Shown: positions 1-9,571, numbered from the stretch's first letter. The stretch is DNA of 64,000 nt from Vibrio stylophorae (GCF_921293875.1 NZ_CAKLDI010000001.1:2811825-2875824); one strand, 5' to 3'. Notes: a model not told the origin generated them from the letters alone. Program-made: numbers and translations.

Positions 1-208
1 TGCCATCTGGATTAAAGATGCGATAGTGAAAATCAGTTTCCGGATCGTAGGGTGGCTCCACCAGCAGTAACTGGTCAAAGCCGACCCCAGTATTCCGGTC
101 CGCTAAACGACGAATGCAGTCCGCCGAGAAAAATACATTTTGGGTCACGCCATCGACGACCATAAAGTCATTGCCGAGCCCATGCATTTTAGAAAAGTGA
201 ACGTGCAT
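1..208 (-). CDS. dapF: Diaminopimelate epimerase, 5' part (runs off the window)
   Basis: Interconverts LL- and meso-diaminopimelate, the step before lysine in the DAP pathway and a source of peptidoglycan cross-link precursor. Read on the minus strand from the ATG at 208, the product contains [13 protein letters not shown], the family's N-terminal signature, followed by [16 protein letters not shown], the conserved stretch just ahead of the first catalytic cysteine domain. Only about 69 codons are in the window; the C-terminal part lies beyond base 1. It starts 8 bases after the lysA stop, so it is the last visible gene of an lptM-lysA-dapF operon. Identity is clear from the motif; an internal ATG at the KMHGLGND methionine is an alternative start. 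Confidence 0.95.
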   Translation of the reverse strand, partial: MHVHFSKMHGLGNDFMVVDGVTQNVFFSADCIRRLADRNTGVGFDQLLLVEPPYDPETDFHYRIFNPDG

Positions 209-216
209 ACCTATCC

Positions 217-1470
217 CTATTCGATGATATGTTCGTGCTGCCAGAGTTCAGCCAATTGCTCGCGGCGACGGACCACATGGACCTGTTCACCATCGACCAT
301 TAACTCCGCAGGACGGCAACGCGTATTATAGTTAGACGCCATGCTAAAGCCGTAAGCACCAGCTGAGCGCACCGCCAAGCGATCACCTTCAGCAATCACT
401 AATGGGCGATCTTTACCAAGAAAATCACTGGACTCGCACACTGGGCCCACGATGTCATAGAGCATCGGCTCACCTTGACGCGCAACCACTGGGGTGATTT
501 TTTGCCATGCCTGATAAAGCGCAGGACGCATCAAATCATTCATTGCCGCATCAACAATGGCAAAATTCTTATCTGGCGTTGGTTTGAGATACTCAACCGT
601 GGTCACCATAATGCCTGCATTGGCAGCAATCGCACGGCCTGGCTCAAAAATCAGTTCCAGCGCCAACTGCGGATAGTTGGCTAAACGCGCCAACAAAGCG
701 CTGGCATATTCTGATGGTTGCGGCGGGGTTTCATCGGCATAAGTCACACCAAGACCGCCACCCACATCAAGATGGGTCAAGACGATACCTTGCACTTTAA
801 GCTCAGCGATCAAATCCAACAGGCGATCGGCGGCATCAATAAAAGGCGCCATCTCAGTTAACTGAGAGCCGATATGGCAATCCATTCCCGTGACTTTGAG
901 GTGCGGTAGCTCATTGGCGCGGCGATAAACATCCACGGCGCGATCGTAACTAATGCCAAATTTGTTTTCACGCATCCCGGTTGAGATATAGGGATGGGTT
1001 TTGGCATCGACATCAGGATTAATACGAAGAGATACAGGCGCGATAAGATTCATACTCGCTGCCACAGCATTTAAACGCTCGAGTTCAGGCTCAGACTCGA
1101 CGTTAAAACACTTGATCCCTAATTCAAGGGCGCGGCGCATTTCCGCTTCCGTTTTACCCACACCAGAGAACAGCACCTTAGATGGATCGCCACCGGCGGC
1201 AATCACACGCTCCAACTCACCCTGTGACACAATATCAAAACCAGAGCCAAGCTTGGCAAGCACACTCAACACACCAAGGTTGGAGTTTGCTTTGACGGCA
1301 TAACAGATCAAATGAGGATGGTTGGCAACCGCTTGGTCAAAAGCATGCCAATGGCGCTCTAACGTGGCACGAGAATAGATATAAAGGGGGGTTCCATAGG
1401 TATCAGCCAATTGCTCGACGGGCACGCTTTCTGCCCATAGCTGACCCTGTTGCTCAGTAAAATAATCCAA
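217..1470 (-). CDS. lysA: Diaminopimelate decarboxylase (TTG start)
   Basis: Decarboxylates meso-diaminopimelate to L-lysine in the cytoplasm using PLP. The 417-residue product is a fold-type III decarboxylase: PLP lysine K60 in CYAVKANSN, the HIGSQ motif near residue 200, the GGGLGV glycine loop, EPGRA, and [11 protein letters not shown] carrying the active-site cysteine of the partner subunit. The start is TTG at 1470, with AGGGA about 9 bases upstream; the resulting N-terminus MDYF matches what I recall of Vibrio LysA. It lies between lptM and dapF, so lysine and DAP synthesis are co-transcribed with a lipopolysaccharide-assembly lipoprotein. In E. coli lysA is elsewhere; this linkage is typical of vibrios and pseudomonads. 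Confidence 0.97.
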   Translation of the reverse strand: MDYFTEQQGQLWAESVPVEQLADTYGTPLYIYSRATLERHWHAFDQAVANHPHLICYAVKANSNLGVLSVLAKLGSGFDIVSQGELERVIAAGGDPSKVLFSGVGKTEAEMRRALELGIKCFNVESEPELERLNAVAASMNLIAPVSLRINPDVDAKTHPYISTGMRENKFGISYDRAVDVYRRANELPHLKVTGMDCHIGSQLTEMAPFIDAADRLLDLIAELKVQGIVLTHLDVGGGLGVTYADETPPQPSEYASALLARLANYPQLALELIFEPGRAIAANAGIMVTTVEYLKPTPDKNFAIVDAAMNDLMRPALYQAWQKITPVVARQGEPMLYDIVGPVCESSDFLGKDRPLVIAEGDRLAVRSAGAYGFSMASNYNTRCRPAELMVDGEQVHVVRRREQLAELWQHEHIIE

Positions 1471-1497
1471 TGTCGCGTTTCCCTATCGCTTAACTTA

Positions 1498-1626
1498 TCA
1501 CTCAGGTTGGGTTTGTTGAACGTCATCAGCCGGATGATAAAGCGGACCAGTTTGTCCACATCCCGCAACCGCCAACACAGTCAGCAGCATCGCCGCCTTC
1601 AGTACTTTTGCCATCATGATGTCCAT
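1498..1626 (-). CDS. lptM: LPS-assembly lipoprotein LptM (YifL-like)
   Basis: A 42-residue lipoprotein. Residues 1-22 form a lipoprotein signal peptide ending in AVAGC, and the mature protein begins CGQTGPLYHPADD, the hallmark CG..GPLY.P of the YifL/LptM family. In E. coli LptM helps LptD reach its correct disulfide-bonded form in the outer-membrane LPS translocon; this role is inferred here from family membership. The stop is 28 bases before the lysA start, consistent with an operon. Two starts are possible, ATG at 1626 (MDIMMAK) and ATG at 1617 (MAK preceded by M); neither has a strong ribosome binding site. It is divergent from cyaY. Confidence 0.88.
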   Translation of the reverse strand: MDIMMAKVLKAAMLLTVLAVAGCGQTGPLYHPADDVQQTQPE

Positions 1627-1689
1627 GATTTATTCAAGAAAGGCTTTATAATCGCACTAGCAGAATGTGAGCACAATAGGAATGGACCA

Positions 1690-2004
1690 ATGAATGAAAG
1701 CAAATTCCACGAGTTAGCCGATGCCGCCATGCTGGCCATTGAGCAAGCCATCGATGATGCGGGTGCCGACATCGATTACGAAACTACGGGCAATGTGATG
1801 ACCCTTGAATTTGAAAACCGCAGCCAGATTATTATCAACCGCCAAGAGCCAATGCGTGAGATTTGGCTGGCCAGTCAATCCGGTGGTTACCATTTCCAAT
1901 ACCAAGAGAATCGATGGATCTGCAGCCGGAGCGGTGAAGAGCTGATGACGCTCGTGAAACGTGAATGTGAAAAGCACGCCGAAGAAACCATTGATTGGGC
2001 ATAA
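1690..2004 (+). CDS. cyaY: Iron-sulfur cluster assembly frataxin CyaY
   Basis: Bacterial frataxin, an iron-binding regulator of the IscS/IscU cluster machinery. The 104-residue product has the typical alpha-beta layout: an acidic first helix (residues 1-25, with DDAGADIDYE), then the beta-sheet motif ENRSQIIINRQEP and IWLASQSGGYHF, close to the E. coli length of 106. ATG at 1690 is preceded by AGGA 9 bases upstream. The frame stays open upstream to 1450, but the extension antisenses lptM and has no family counterpart, so I rejected it. A TATAAT at 1647-1652 could be the -10 of its promoter, without a convincing -35. Convergent with cyaA across a shared terminator. Confidence 0.95.
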   Translation: MNESKFHELADAAMLAIEQAIDDAGADIDYETTGNVMTLEFENRSQIIINRQEPMREIWLASQSGGYHFQYQENRWICSRSGEELMTLVKRECEKHAEETIDWA

Positions 2005-2035
2005 TCGCTCACTGTTGGCTTAACCAACAAAAACC

Positions 2036-2063
2036 AAAAATGCGCTCATTGAGCGCATTTTTT
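2036..2063. terminator. Bidirectional terminator between cyaY and cyaA
   Basis: Stem AATGCGCTC / GAGCGCATT with an ATT loop, flanked by A5 on the left and T6 on the right, so it can stop transcription from both convergent genes. Confidence 0.85.
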
Positions 2064-2083
2064 ATCTCATTGAACCATGGATG

Positions 2084-4651
2084 CTAGTGCGTCAGCACAC
2101 GAACCACAGGTACACCTGAGAGCGATGCGGCTTCAGCAGAAGGCAATAACGCCTCATTAGCGGTGCAATGACAACGGCGATAACACTGAACAATCAGCTG
2201 ACCATTCACGTCTCGAACTAAATCATAAAACTGTGGCAAGTTAAAATTACCCGATGCCTGTGCCAAATCCTGCGATGAGGTATAGAAGTGGTTCACTTGA
2301 TTGACCATCTCATCTTTATTGGTGTGACACTGGTGATAGACCTCGGCGTCATTAGCTTCATCGAGAATATAGATGTTGTAGCACTGGTCAGCGCCCGATA
2401 CCGCTTCAAAGAAAAACTGCACCAAACCTTCACTGGCGTTGGCATCTACCACCTCTGGCACCTGATGGTGTTCATCACGCGTCCATTGAATCGAGCCTTT
2501 ATTCACCTTACTGGTTGAGATATGGCGATAGAAATCCACCGAGTTCTCAAGCTTTTGAATCGTCACACCTCGACGCTCAAAGAACATGCCGTAGGTCTTA
2601 TTGGCCAAGCGAATCGCCTTAAAGGTGCGGTTTTTCTCAAACTCATCCACCGGCTTCAGGCGCATCTCAATACATTCAGCCAAAAGCTGGTATACACGGT
2701 TACGAATTAAGCCGCGTAGCTGCTGGCTATAGCAGAACACATCGACAGAGTGCGGTGGCAAAGCATCTTGGTGCATTTTACCCAGCACGGTTTTCAGCGC
2801 ATCCAACATCGCATTGGGACCACTGAAATTCAAAGTTCGCACCTCATTCCAAGAGTTGCGATAAATCAGATCCACACTACCAACTAAACAATGTTCGCCG
2901 TGTTCGCCATAACTGAAAATATCCACATGACGCTGATCTTCACGACTTGTTTTCAGTTTGAGATGCTTCGTTGGGTCCTGCTCGATATTCACAAACAGCG
3001 CCAACTGACGAATTTCACAAGGGCTAGACAGCGCCTGCAAGCTTGGCTTGTCTGTGCGAATAGAGAAGGTATTACGAATATCACTCACCAACTGGTACAG
3101 CTTGTCGATATCCACATCCGCTTGGCGAACCACAGTATCTAGATGCGTTGAATCAGTGAGCAAGCCATTAAAAAAGGCCCACGCAATCAACTTGCTCAGA
3201 TAACGGTTATGTTCAAGCGGCGCCCGGCCAATAATCTCATGCGGCACCAAGGCCTGCTTATAAAGATACCAGCCAGCACTGGTGCTATGACCTTTCGGCA
3301 CCTGAATCAAGGTCAGATTGGGCTCGTACAGATCCGGTGATAACTGCGGATTGAGCAGCGTCACTTTACCCGGCAACACCTCAAAAGTGGCATACAGCTT
3401 GCGCGCCAGAATACTAATATCTTCAGGACTGACGCTTGAGGTAATGTTGTTGCGACGCGCAAAACGAATCAAATTACGGTAGCTGAGCATCAAAGCATCG
3501 AGCAGCTCGTTATGCGCGACTTTGACCTGCTCAACTTTCCAATCACGACGGTGGTCTAACTCAAAAATTTGCGTCTCAGTCCAGCCCCACTCTTGGGTGA
3601 GGCCTTGCAAGACTTCTCGGCGCCAAGGCATGGAGCCTAACTTGGCATTTTGGCTAAGTTTTTCGTGTGTTTTGAGATAGAAGCAGCGACGCACCAAATC
3701 CAAACGACGTTGGTCATTAATCATCGAAAGATAGCGCGTCACCTTATCCAGCATGAGGTAGTAAGCGTCATGTCGGTAGTCGCCAGCGGAGCTGGTCATC
3801 CAACGTTGCTTGGCTTCAATACTCAACAACTGGATATTGGGATATTCCCAAGAATAGGCCTCAAGAAGAAGAGCCTTGAGTACCGATTTATAAGGTGAGT
3901 CGATACTCTTGTAGAGCTGCCATAGGCTTGAGCCAAAATATTCCGCCGCAGGAATCGTTGGCACACCACCAAAATCAACCCACTCATCGCGGTTGATCAC
4001 CCCGTCATCGCACAGGCGCTGCACATAGGCATCATATTGATGCTCATGCTCGACGGGAATCACCCGCCATAACAAACGACGCCCCGCCATTTTCACAGCA
4101 GAGCGATAGAATTCATCTAAGAGTAAGAAGTGCTGCGTCGAGCCGCAGTTATCCCCAGTGAGACTTTCAAAACGCTGCTGACGAAAACGACTTTCATCAA
4201 CCACAAAGAAGTTGACCTCTAACCCCTTCTCCATGGCCCAAGCACTAATCAGCCCACTTTTACGCTCAAGTGCTTGGCGAGCTTCCATTGGGAAGCTTGG
4301 TGCGACACAAATCCAGATATCAAAATCACTGGTGAGACTTTGCCCCATGGAAGCAGAACTCCCCATGGAATAAAGCGCCAAAATATCAGGCGAGTGTACA
4401 GATTGCAGGGCAGGCAATCCCATGGATTGCAAATCTTGAACAAGCTCATCGCTAGCTTGGTATTGATCAATACCAAAGGGGATGGCACCGTCACAGTAAC
4501 CGGGAAGTGCAGGGTGATGGTAATGCAATAAGGCAGGCACAAGCTCGATCACTTGCTGTTGCTTAGCAGAAAGCAACTCAAGCGCTCGACACATTCGCAA
4601 TGCGTTATGCGCATCTAGCTGACGAATAAGGGAGGAAAGATAAGTCTGCAA
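2084..4651 (-). CDS. cyaA: Class I adenylate cyclase (TTG start)
   Basis: Makes cAMP from ATP for CRP-dependent regulation. The 855-residue protein has the enterobacterial class I layout: an N-terminal catalytic nucleotidyltransferase domain with GSSASMGQS at residues 97-105 and the metal-binding pair in SDFDIW (D109, D111), then DCGSTQHFLLLDEFYR near 166-182, and a long C-terminal regulatory half of the kind linked to the glucose PTS. The start is TTG with GGAAGAG 5 bases upstream; E. coli cyaA also uses UUG, known there to limit expression, so the weak start appears conserved. A CRP-like site lies in the upstream region, suggesting autoregulation. Divergent from hemC, as in E. coli. Confidence 0.97.
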   Translation of the reverse strand: MQTYLSSLIRQLDAHNALRMCRALELLSAKQQQVIELVPALLHYHHPALPGYCDGAIPFGIDQYQASDELVQDLQSMGLPALQSVHSPDILALYSMGSSASMGQSLTSDFDIWICVAPSFPMEARQALERKSGLISAWAMEKGLEVNFFVVDESRFRQQRFESLTGDNCGSTQHFLLLDEFYRSAVKMAGRRLLWRVIPVEHEHQYDAYVQRLCDDGVINRDEWVDFGGVPTIPAAEYFGSSLWQLYKSIDSPYKSVLKALLLEAYSWEYPNIQLLSIEAKQRWMTSSAGDYRHDAYYLMLDKVTRYLSMINDQRRLDLVRRCFYLKTHEKLSQNAKLGSMPWRREVLQGLTQEWGWTETQIFELDHRRDWKVEQVKVAHNELLDALMLSYRNLIRFARRNNITSSVSPEDISILARKLYATFEVLPGKVTLLNPQLSPDLYEPNLTLIQVPKGHSTSAGWYLYKQALVPHEIIGRAPLEHNRYLSKLIAWAFFNGLLTDSTHLDTVVRQADVDIDKLYQLVSDIRNTFSIRTDKPSLQALSSPCEIRQLALFVNIEQDPTKHLKLKTSREDQRHVDIFSYGEHGEHCLVGSVDLIYRNSWNEVRTLNFSGPNAMLDALKTVLGKMHQDALPPHSVDVFCYSQQLRGLIRNRVYQLLAECIEMRLKPVDEFEKNRTFKAIRLANKTYGMFFERRGVTIQKLENSVDFYRHISTSKVNKGSIQWTRDEHHQVPEVVDANASEGLVQFFFEAVSGADQCYNIYILDEANDAEVYHQCHTNKDEMVNQVNHFYTSSQDLAQASGNFNLPQFYDLVRDVNGQLIVQCYRRCHCTANEALLPSAEAASLSGVPVVRVLTH

Positions 4652-4722
4652 GATACTCTTCCACGATAACAGGCCACAGCGCCTACGTTGTTTTTATCGG
4701 TCAATCTCACCGCTGATAAAAA

Positions 4723-4738
4723 CGTGATCAATCTAACA
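4723..4738 (-). promoter_or_regulatory. CRP-like site upstream of cyaA
   Basis: On the minus strand TGTTA-GATTGA-TCACG, 8 of 10 matches to TGTGA-N6-TCACA. From memory the CRP site on the E. coli cyaA P2 promoter reads TGTTAAATTGATCACG, one base different over this core, so negative feedback of cAMP-CRP on cyaA is likely conserved. Lies about 72 bases ahead of the cyaA TTG. A TATAAA just upstream on the same strand (within GGTATAAAGTG) may be the -10. Confidence 0.7.
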
Positions 4739-4882
4739 CTTTATACCTGACGGGTAAAGAAATCTGACGAAAAAACCACCAACAACGTCTGGCTATTCAT
4801 CTGTACACCTGCGCAAAAATGCCCACCTACTCTAACCATTATTCTTATAATTTCTAGGGTTTTTACTGTCATTTCAACAAAC

Positions 4883-4898
4883 TGTGAATATCATCACT
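4883..4898. promoter_or_regulatory. Second CRP-like site, hemC-proximal
   Basis: TGTGA-ATATCA-TCACT, 9 of 10 matches to the CRP consensus and near-palindromic. It sits 160 bases from the first CRP-like site and about 115 bases ahead of hemC ATG. It could activate hemCDXY or act further upstream on cyaA; the sequence alone does not say which. Confidence 0.6.
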
Positions 4899-5013
4899 CA
4901 CCTAAAGTAGGCCAATTTTGCTTCGCTGTCGCAGTTCAAAAAAAGCCGTAAACGAGCATTTTTAAGCAACCAGTGATAGGATGAAAAGAACCAATCAGCC
5001 AATCAAAATAACT

Positions 5014-5946
5014 ATGACTCAAGCCACGCTTCGTATTGCCACACGTCAAAGCCCGCTCGCGCTTTGGCAGGCGAATTTTGTCAAAGACGCACTCGAAAAA
5101 ACACATCCAAATTTACAAGTAGAGCTCGTCACCTTTGTCACCAAAGGCGATGTACTACTTGATACGCCGCTCGCGAAAATTGGTGGTAAGGGCTTGTTTG
5201 TCAAAGAGCTCGAACAAGCACTACTCGATGGCCGCGCCGATCTCGCGGTTCACTCAATGAAAGATGTACCCGTTGAATTTCCGCAAGGCCTTGGCTTAAC
5301 CACCATTTGTGCGCGCGGTGAACCAACCGATGCTTTCGTTTCTAATCAATATGACAACCTCGATGCCCTGCCTCAAGGCGCTGTGGTTGGTACATCCAGC
5401 CTACGTCGCCAATGCCAGTTAATGGCCATGCGCCCCGACCTTGAGATCAAAACCCTGCGCGGTAACGTTGGCACCCGTCTGAGTAAGCTTGATGCTGGTG
5501 AATATGATGCCATCATCCTCGCCAGTGCAGGATTGATTCGCTTGGGTCTTGAATCACGCATTCGCGCAATGTTAACCCCCGAAACAATGCTACCTGCTGT
5601 GGGCCAAGGGGTGATGGGCATTGAGTGCCGTCTTGATGATCAACAAACCATTGCGCTTCTAGAGCCACTCAACCATGATGAAACAGCGATTCGAGTCAGC
5701 GCAGAACGCGCAATGAATGCACGACTCAATGGCGGCTGCCAAGTGCCTATCGGTAGTTATGCCGAGCTCGACGGCGATGAAGTTTGGCTTCGCGCTTTTG
5801 TTGGTGAGCCAAATGGCAGCATCATTCACCAAGTCGAAGGCCGCGCATCGCATGCGCAAGCGACACAATTGGGTGAACAATTGGCAGATGAATTGCTTGA
5901 AATGGGTGCTGGAGAGATCCTTCGCCGCCTCTACGAGCAAGCATGA
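5014..5946 (+). CDS. hemC: Porphobilinogen deaminase (hydroxymethylbilane synthase)
   Basis: Polymerises four porphobilinogens into hydroxymethylbilane, third common step of heme synthesis. The protein shows [31 protein letters not shown] with the catalytic aspartate region, [16 protein letters not shown], and [11 protein letters not shown] with the dipyrromethane-bearing cysteine. I chose the ATG at 5014 (310 residues) because it aligns with the E. coli N-terminus and puts that cysteine at position 242 as in E. coli; an in-frame ATG at 4981 would add 11 residues ([11 protein letters not shown]) but has its purine-rich stretch too close. First gene of hemC-hemD-hemX-hemY, each junction overlapping. 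Confidence 0.97.
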   Translation: MTQATLRIATRQSPLALWQANFVKDALEKTHPNLQVELVTFVTKGDVLLDTPLAKIGGKGLFVKELEQALLDGRADLAVHSMKDVPVEFPQGLGLTTICARGEPTDAFVSNQYDNLDALPQGAVVGTSSLRRQCQLMAMRPDLEIKTLRGNVGTRLSKLDAGEYDAIILASAGLIRLGLESRIRAMLTPETMLPAVGQGVMGIECRLDDQQTIALLEPLNHDETAIRVSAERAMNARLNGGCQVPIGSYAELDGDEVWLRAFVGEPNGSIIHQVEGRASHAQATQLGEQLADELLEMGAGEILRRLYEQA

Positions 5947-6689
5947 GTATTCTGATCACTCGACCTGAACCCAATGCCAGCGCAATTTGCCAAGCGCTGG
6001 CACAATTCAATATCGATGCCATCGCCGCACCCCTGCTTCAACTCTCTCCCTGCGAAAATCTGCACCAGCTCAGTCAAGCCATTCAGCACAGCGACATCCT
6101 TATTGCAGTCAGCGAACATGCAGTGCACAGCGTTGATCTCAGCCTTCAGCGATTACAGGTGCACTGGCCTTCACAAATTCAATATTTTGCTATCGGTGAC
6201 AAAAGCCAAAAAACGCTACACAACTGCTGTCAAAGACCTGTGCTTTGTCCTACAGTGGGGGTCACAAGTGAAGCCCTGCTTGAGCGGAAAGAGTTGAAAA
6301 ATATAGCAGGCAAACAAATACTTATTATCAGAGGCCCCAGCGGTCGCGATCTATTGTATGAGCAGCTCAGTGCACGTGGTGCTACGGTCCAATATTACCA
6401 AGCATATCAGCGTCATTATCTGCCCATTTCGTCGCAACAATGGCAACACTGGCAGAGTATCATCTCTCATTTAGTCATCACCAGTGGCGACATGCTGAAC
6501 TATCTCTATCAACAATGTCCAAAATCAGCGCAAAACTGGCTCACTGACCGTACCCTATGGGTACCCAGTGAACGCATCAGTGAAATAGCAAAAGCGATTG
6601 GTTTTAATCGAATTCAAGTCGTGTCGCGCGCAGACAATGCAACATTAATCGCGGCACTAAGACAAGCGAAACAGGATGGGACGCTGTGA
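5943..6689 (+). CDS. hemD: Uroporphyrinogen-III synthase
   Basis: Closes hydroxymethylbilane with inversion of ring D to give uroporphyrinogen III. The 248-residue protein begins [10 protein letters not shown], the usual HemD start, and has the weakly conserved two-lobe pattern: EHAVHSV in the first lobe, and [30 protein letters not shown] in order (GR..L...L..RGA..Y...YRR) in the second, then [11 protein letters not shown]. HemD sequences diverge strongly, so assignment rests on these motifs and on position. ATG overlaps the hemC stop by 4 bases (ATGA), implying translational coupling. Confidence 0.93.
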   Translation: MSILITRPEPNASAICQALAQFNIDAIAAPLLQLSPCENLHQLSQAIQHSDILIAVSEHAVHSVDLSLQRLQVHWPSQIQYFAIGDKSQKTLHNCCQRPVLCPTVGVTSEALLERKELKNIAGKQILIIRGPSGRDLLYEQLSARGATVQYYQAYQRHYLPISSQQWQHWQSIISHLVITSGDMLNYLYQQCPKSAQNWLTDRTLWVPSERISEIAKAIGFNRIQVVSRADNATLIAALRQAKQDGTL

Positions 6690-8008
6690 TGAAACAACCA
6701 AACACAGATAAACAAAAAGCGAAGACGCAAAAGAGCGAAAACCCTGAATCAGGCGCTACGGAAAAAAATCCGCAGGCTGCAGCCGAAAAGCCAAGCCAAG
6801 ACAAACCGGCAACTGAAAAGAAAAGCTCCCCCCATAACTCAGGGGCATCCGCGAGCAGCAAAAAAGCACCGCGTGAGCGTAGCCAACCAGCCAAGCAAAG
6901 GCTCGCATGGGTTGCCATTGCGCTCACCCTAGGCTTGGCCGCAACCATCTATTGGCATGGCCACCAACAGGTTCAAACTTGGCAACAACAAAACCAAGCA
7001 CTGATTGGGCAAATTGATAGCTTAAAAGCGAGCCTCTCTGAACAAGCGAAGCAAAATATCAGCGCACTCAACCAAGCCAAAGAAAATACCGATATTTTGA
7101 TCGCCCAGCAGCAGCAATCAATTGAAGCGCTGCAGCGTGCCATTCAAGAACAGCAAGGTCGTCGCCCCAATGACTGGCTCATTGCTGAAGCGCACTATTT
7201 AGTAAATCTTGCCGGTAAAAAACTATGGCTTGAAGATGATCCTGCAACCGCAGCGCAGCTTCTGTTTGCCGCAGATGCACGAATTGCTGAGCTCAATGAC
7301 CCAAGCGTTACCCCAATTCGCCAAAAGCTGGCCAACGACATCGCTCAACTCAAAGCCATTCCAAGTATTGACCGCACTGGTATCGTCATGCAGTTAACCA
7401 GTTTGCAAAGAGAAGTCGCGAATCTACCTTTGCCAGAACACGTGATGGCCAGTGAAGCAGAAGCGAAGCTCGCGAATCCATCAGCCTCAGTCAAAGATTG
7501 GAAGAGTAACCTTGCACTTAGCCTCAAACGCTTTGGCAAAGAGATCATCAGCTATCAACGTATCGATCAAGATCAAGCTCCACTGCTGTCGCCAAAACAA
7601 CGCTTCTTCTTGCAAGAAAACTTAAAGCAGCAGTTTGCCATTGCGAGCCAAGCAACACTTGAGCAAAACCAAGCGCTTTACGAAGATTCACTGAGTACAG
7701 CAAAATCATGGATCTCGGACTTCTTCGCAGCTCAAACGCCACAAGCAAAAGCAATGATTGCGAGCATCGAATCACTGCAACTGCAGAAAATCAGTGCTGA
7801 TTATCCGCAACAGCTACAAGCGCAAGTAGCCATTGATGATTTGGTGCGCCAACGTTTGGATGCGAGCGTGATGCCAACACAACCGGCCGCAATCACCGCG
7901 CCAGCAAAACTCGTTCCAGCGCAAAAATCAACAGAACAGCCCAATACATCCGGTGCACCTGAACAAAACGAAGCACCTTCGACAGCCACTGAGGAGCCAT
8001 CAGCATGA
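6689..8008 (+). CDS. hemX: HemX family membrane protein
   Basis: Membrane protein of the hemCDXY operon; formerly called a uroporphyrinogen-III methylase, but it has no methyltransferase motif and its molecular role is unclear. The 439-residue product has a Lys/Pro/Ala/Glu-rich cytoplasmic tail (1-70), one transmembrane segment (about 72-89, AWVAIALTLGLAATIYW), then a glutamine-rich coiled coil (95-155) and the conserved DWLIAEAHYLVNLAGKKLWL stretch. The tail and the C-terminal Pro/Ala/Thr-rich end make it longer than E. coli HemX (393). ATG at 6689 shares one base with the hemD TGA; a GTG at 6686 in frame is less likely. Confidence 0.93.
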   Translation: MKQPNTDKQKAKTQKSENPESGATEKNPQAAAEKPSQDKPATEKKSSPHNSGASASSKKAPRERSQPAKQRLAWVAIALTLGLAATIYWHGHQQVQTWQQQNQALIGQIDSLKASLSEQAKQNISALNQAKENTDILIAQQQQSIEALQRAIQEQQGRRPNDWLIAEAHYLVNLAGKKLWLEDDPATAAQLLFAADARIAELNDPSVTPIRQKLANDIAQLKAIPSIDRTGIVMQLTSLQREVANLPLPEHVMASEAEAKLANPSASVKDWKSNLALSLKRFGKEIISYQRIDQDQAPLLSPKQRFFLQENLKQQFAIASQATLEQNQALYEDSLSTAKSWISDFFAAQTPQAKAMIASIESLQLQKISADYPQQLQAQVAIDDLVRQRLDASVMPTQPAAITAPAKLVPAQKSTEQPNTSGAPEQNEAPSTATEEPSA

Positions 8009-9147
8009 AGAAAATTCTATTGCTGATCGCCATCGCCATTGGCGGTTTAATTGTTGGTCCTTTCTTACCTGGCAACCAAGGCTTAGTTTTGGTTCGCTTA
8101 GGGCCACATCAAATTGCAACCAGCGTTGTCAGTCTGGTGTTGTTGCTACTGCTACTTTATGCGCTCTTACAGTTGGTCGGTTTTATTCTTCGCCCCATCT
8201 TTGCTGCGCGTGGCTGGCACAGTAAACATCAGCAAAATAAAGCGCTACAACAAACCCATGATGGTATGTTGCACTACCTATCTGGAGAATGGCGACTGGC
8301 GGAAAAACGTCTGCGTCAAAGCGCAAAACGTAGCGTCAATGCTGAACTCAACTATCTTTTAGCCGCTAAAGCATCGCAGAAACTGGGTCACGGCCAACAA
8401 GCACAGAACTACCTCAAGCTAGCCAAGGCTTGTCGTTCAGAAAAAGATTTAGCTACCACGCTCGTCGAATTGGATCTGCTAATTGAGCAGCAACAATTTG
8501 AGAAAGCACGTGAGGTGATGAAACCACTTCTCGCTGAATATGGTGATAATCCACGCCTTGTTGAACAGCAACGCATCATCTATCAAGCGCTACAAGAATG
8601 GTCATCATTGGCAGCCCTGCCTGAACCACAAATGGCTCAGCTACCAGCGCCACAAGCAAAGATTAGCGCTTGTATTGCATCGCTTGAAGAAGCAAAAAAT
8701 CAGGGACATGACGCATTGCTTCAATGCTGGCATCGTTTTGATAAGACGACGCGCCGCGATCTTGAGCTTACAGTACATTACCTCACTGCATTGATTGAAC
8801 TGAAATGCCCAGAGGATGCGGTGGCACTCCTCAAACGTCGGCTAAAGTCCAATCAAAATGAGCTGATCCCTTATTGTGCAAACGTGAAATCGGCAACGCA
8901 CTACGAGGCCATGATCAAATTGATGAAACAAGCACTACGCCATGATGGCCGCAATGCTGATGCACATCTCGCCTTAGGCCGACTCTATGCACAGCAAAAA
9001 CAATGGCCCGAAGCACAGGCTAGTTTTGAACAAGCGGTATCTTATCGTGGTCAGCCGCAAGACTATCGTTTCCTTGCACTGTGTCTCGAAGCACAAGGCA
9101 AGCTTGACGATGCGGGTAAAGTCGCACGCCAAGCACTCCACGCTTAA
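8005..9147 (+). CDS. hemY: HemY, TPR membrane protein
   Basis: Inner-membrane protein with tetratricopeptide repeats, always found after hemX in enterics and vibrios; a scaffolding role in heme synthesis has been proposed but not proven. Two transmembrane helices (about 3-20 and 41-62) form a hairpin, followed by the Arg/Lys-rich HYLSGEWRLAEKRL repeat region and later TPR-like units (DAHLALGRLYAQQKQWPEAQ near residue 320). Total 380 residues against about 398 in E. coli. The ATG overlaps the hemX stop by 4 bases. Ends the operon, followed by a strong terminator. Confidence 0.95.
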   Translation: MKKILLLIAIAIGGLIVGPFLPGNQGLVLVRLGPHQIATSVVSLVLLLLLLYALLQLVGFILRPIFAARGWHSKHQQNKALQQTHDGMLHYLSGEWRLAEKRLRQSAKRSVNAELNYLLAAKASQKLGHGQQAQNYLKLAKACRSEKDLATTLVELDLLIEQQQFEKAREVMKPLLAEYGDNPRLVEQQRIIYQALQEWSSLAALPEPQMAQLPAPQAKISACIASLEEAKNQGHDALLQCWHRFDKTTRRDLELTVHYLTALIELKCPEDAVALLKRRLKSNQNELIPYCANVKSATHYEAMIKLMKQALRHDGRNADAHLALGRLYAQQKQWPEAQASFEQAVSYRGQPQDYRFLALCLEAQGKLDDAGKVARQALHA

Positions 9148-9164
9148 TATTTCCTATCTATTTC

Positions 9165-9190
9165 AGGCGAGCCAAGTGCTCGCCTTTTTT
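9165..9190 (+). terminator. hemCDXY terminator
   Basis: Stem AGGCGAGC / GCTCGCCT with a 5-base loop followed by T6, 18 bases after the hemY stop. Confidence 0.88.
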
Positions 9191-9283
9191 GTCTCAACCA
9201 TATGAGCGCATCACAATTTTTCACAAGCTGAGGGATTACTTAGCTAGGCTTTATGCAGGATTGAACGTTTGAAGGTGCGTCAT

Positions 9284-9571
9284 ATGTTGGCTCTCATCAA
9301 TCGGGTAGGTAAAGCGCTTGAACCCTTTATGTTAATGATGGGATTGGTCAGCCCGCTTGCAACCCTACCTCAACTATATAAGCTCTATATCAGCCACAGC
9401 GAACATGCCGTAGGCTTATCAATGACAACCTGGATTCTTTACACCGTTATCGCACTTCTTTGGACTATTTACGGCTTATACCATCGCAATCCAACCATCT
9501 GGATTGGTAACTGTTTTGGTTTTTTAATGGATAGCGCGATGATTCTGGGGATCTATATTCATACCCCGTAA
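9284..9571 (+). CDS. SemiSWEET-type sugar transporter
   Basis: Small three-helix membrane protein of the PQ-loop/SemiSWEET family, which dimerise to make a sugar uniporter. The 95 residues show the PQ motif at 29-30 in ATLPQLYKLY, the S..AVGLS turn, then TTWILYTVIALLWTIYG and the IGNCFGFLMDS segment that carries the Asn-Cys of the sugar pocket; three hydrophobic stretches at about 12-30, 45-65 and 72-92. I chose ATG at 9284, with AAGG 8-9 bases upstream, over the TTG at 9269. It stands alone between the hem terminator and the rRNA operon end; substrate cannot be read from sequence. A Vibrio SemiSWEET has a known crystal structure. Confidence 0.88.
   Translation: MLALINRVGKALEPFMLMMGLVSPLATLPQLYKLYISHSEHAVGLSMTTWILYTVIALLWTIYGLYHRNPTIWIGNCFGFLMDSAMILGIYIHTP

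Noticed and set aside
1450..1689. Upstream in-frame extension of cyaY (80 codons)
   Set aside because: It antisenses lptM and the lysA start, and the frataxin family begins at the ATG at 1690.
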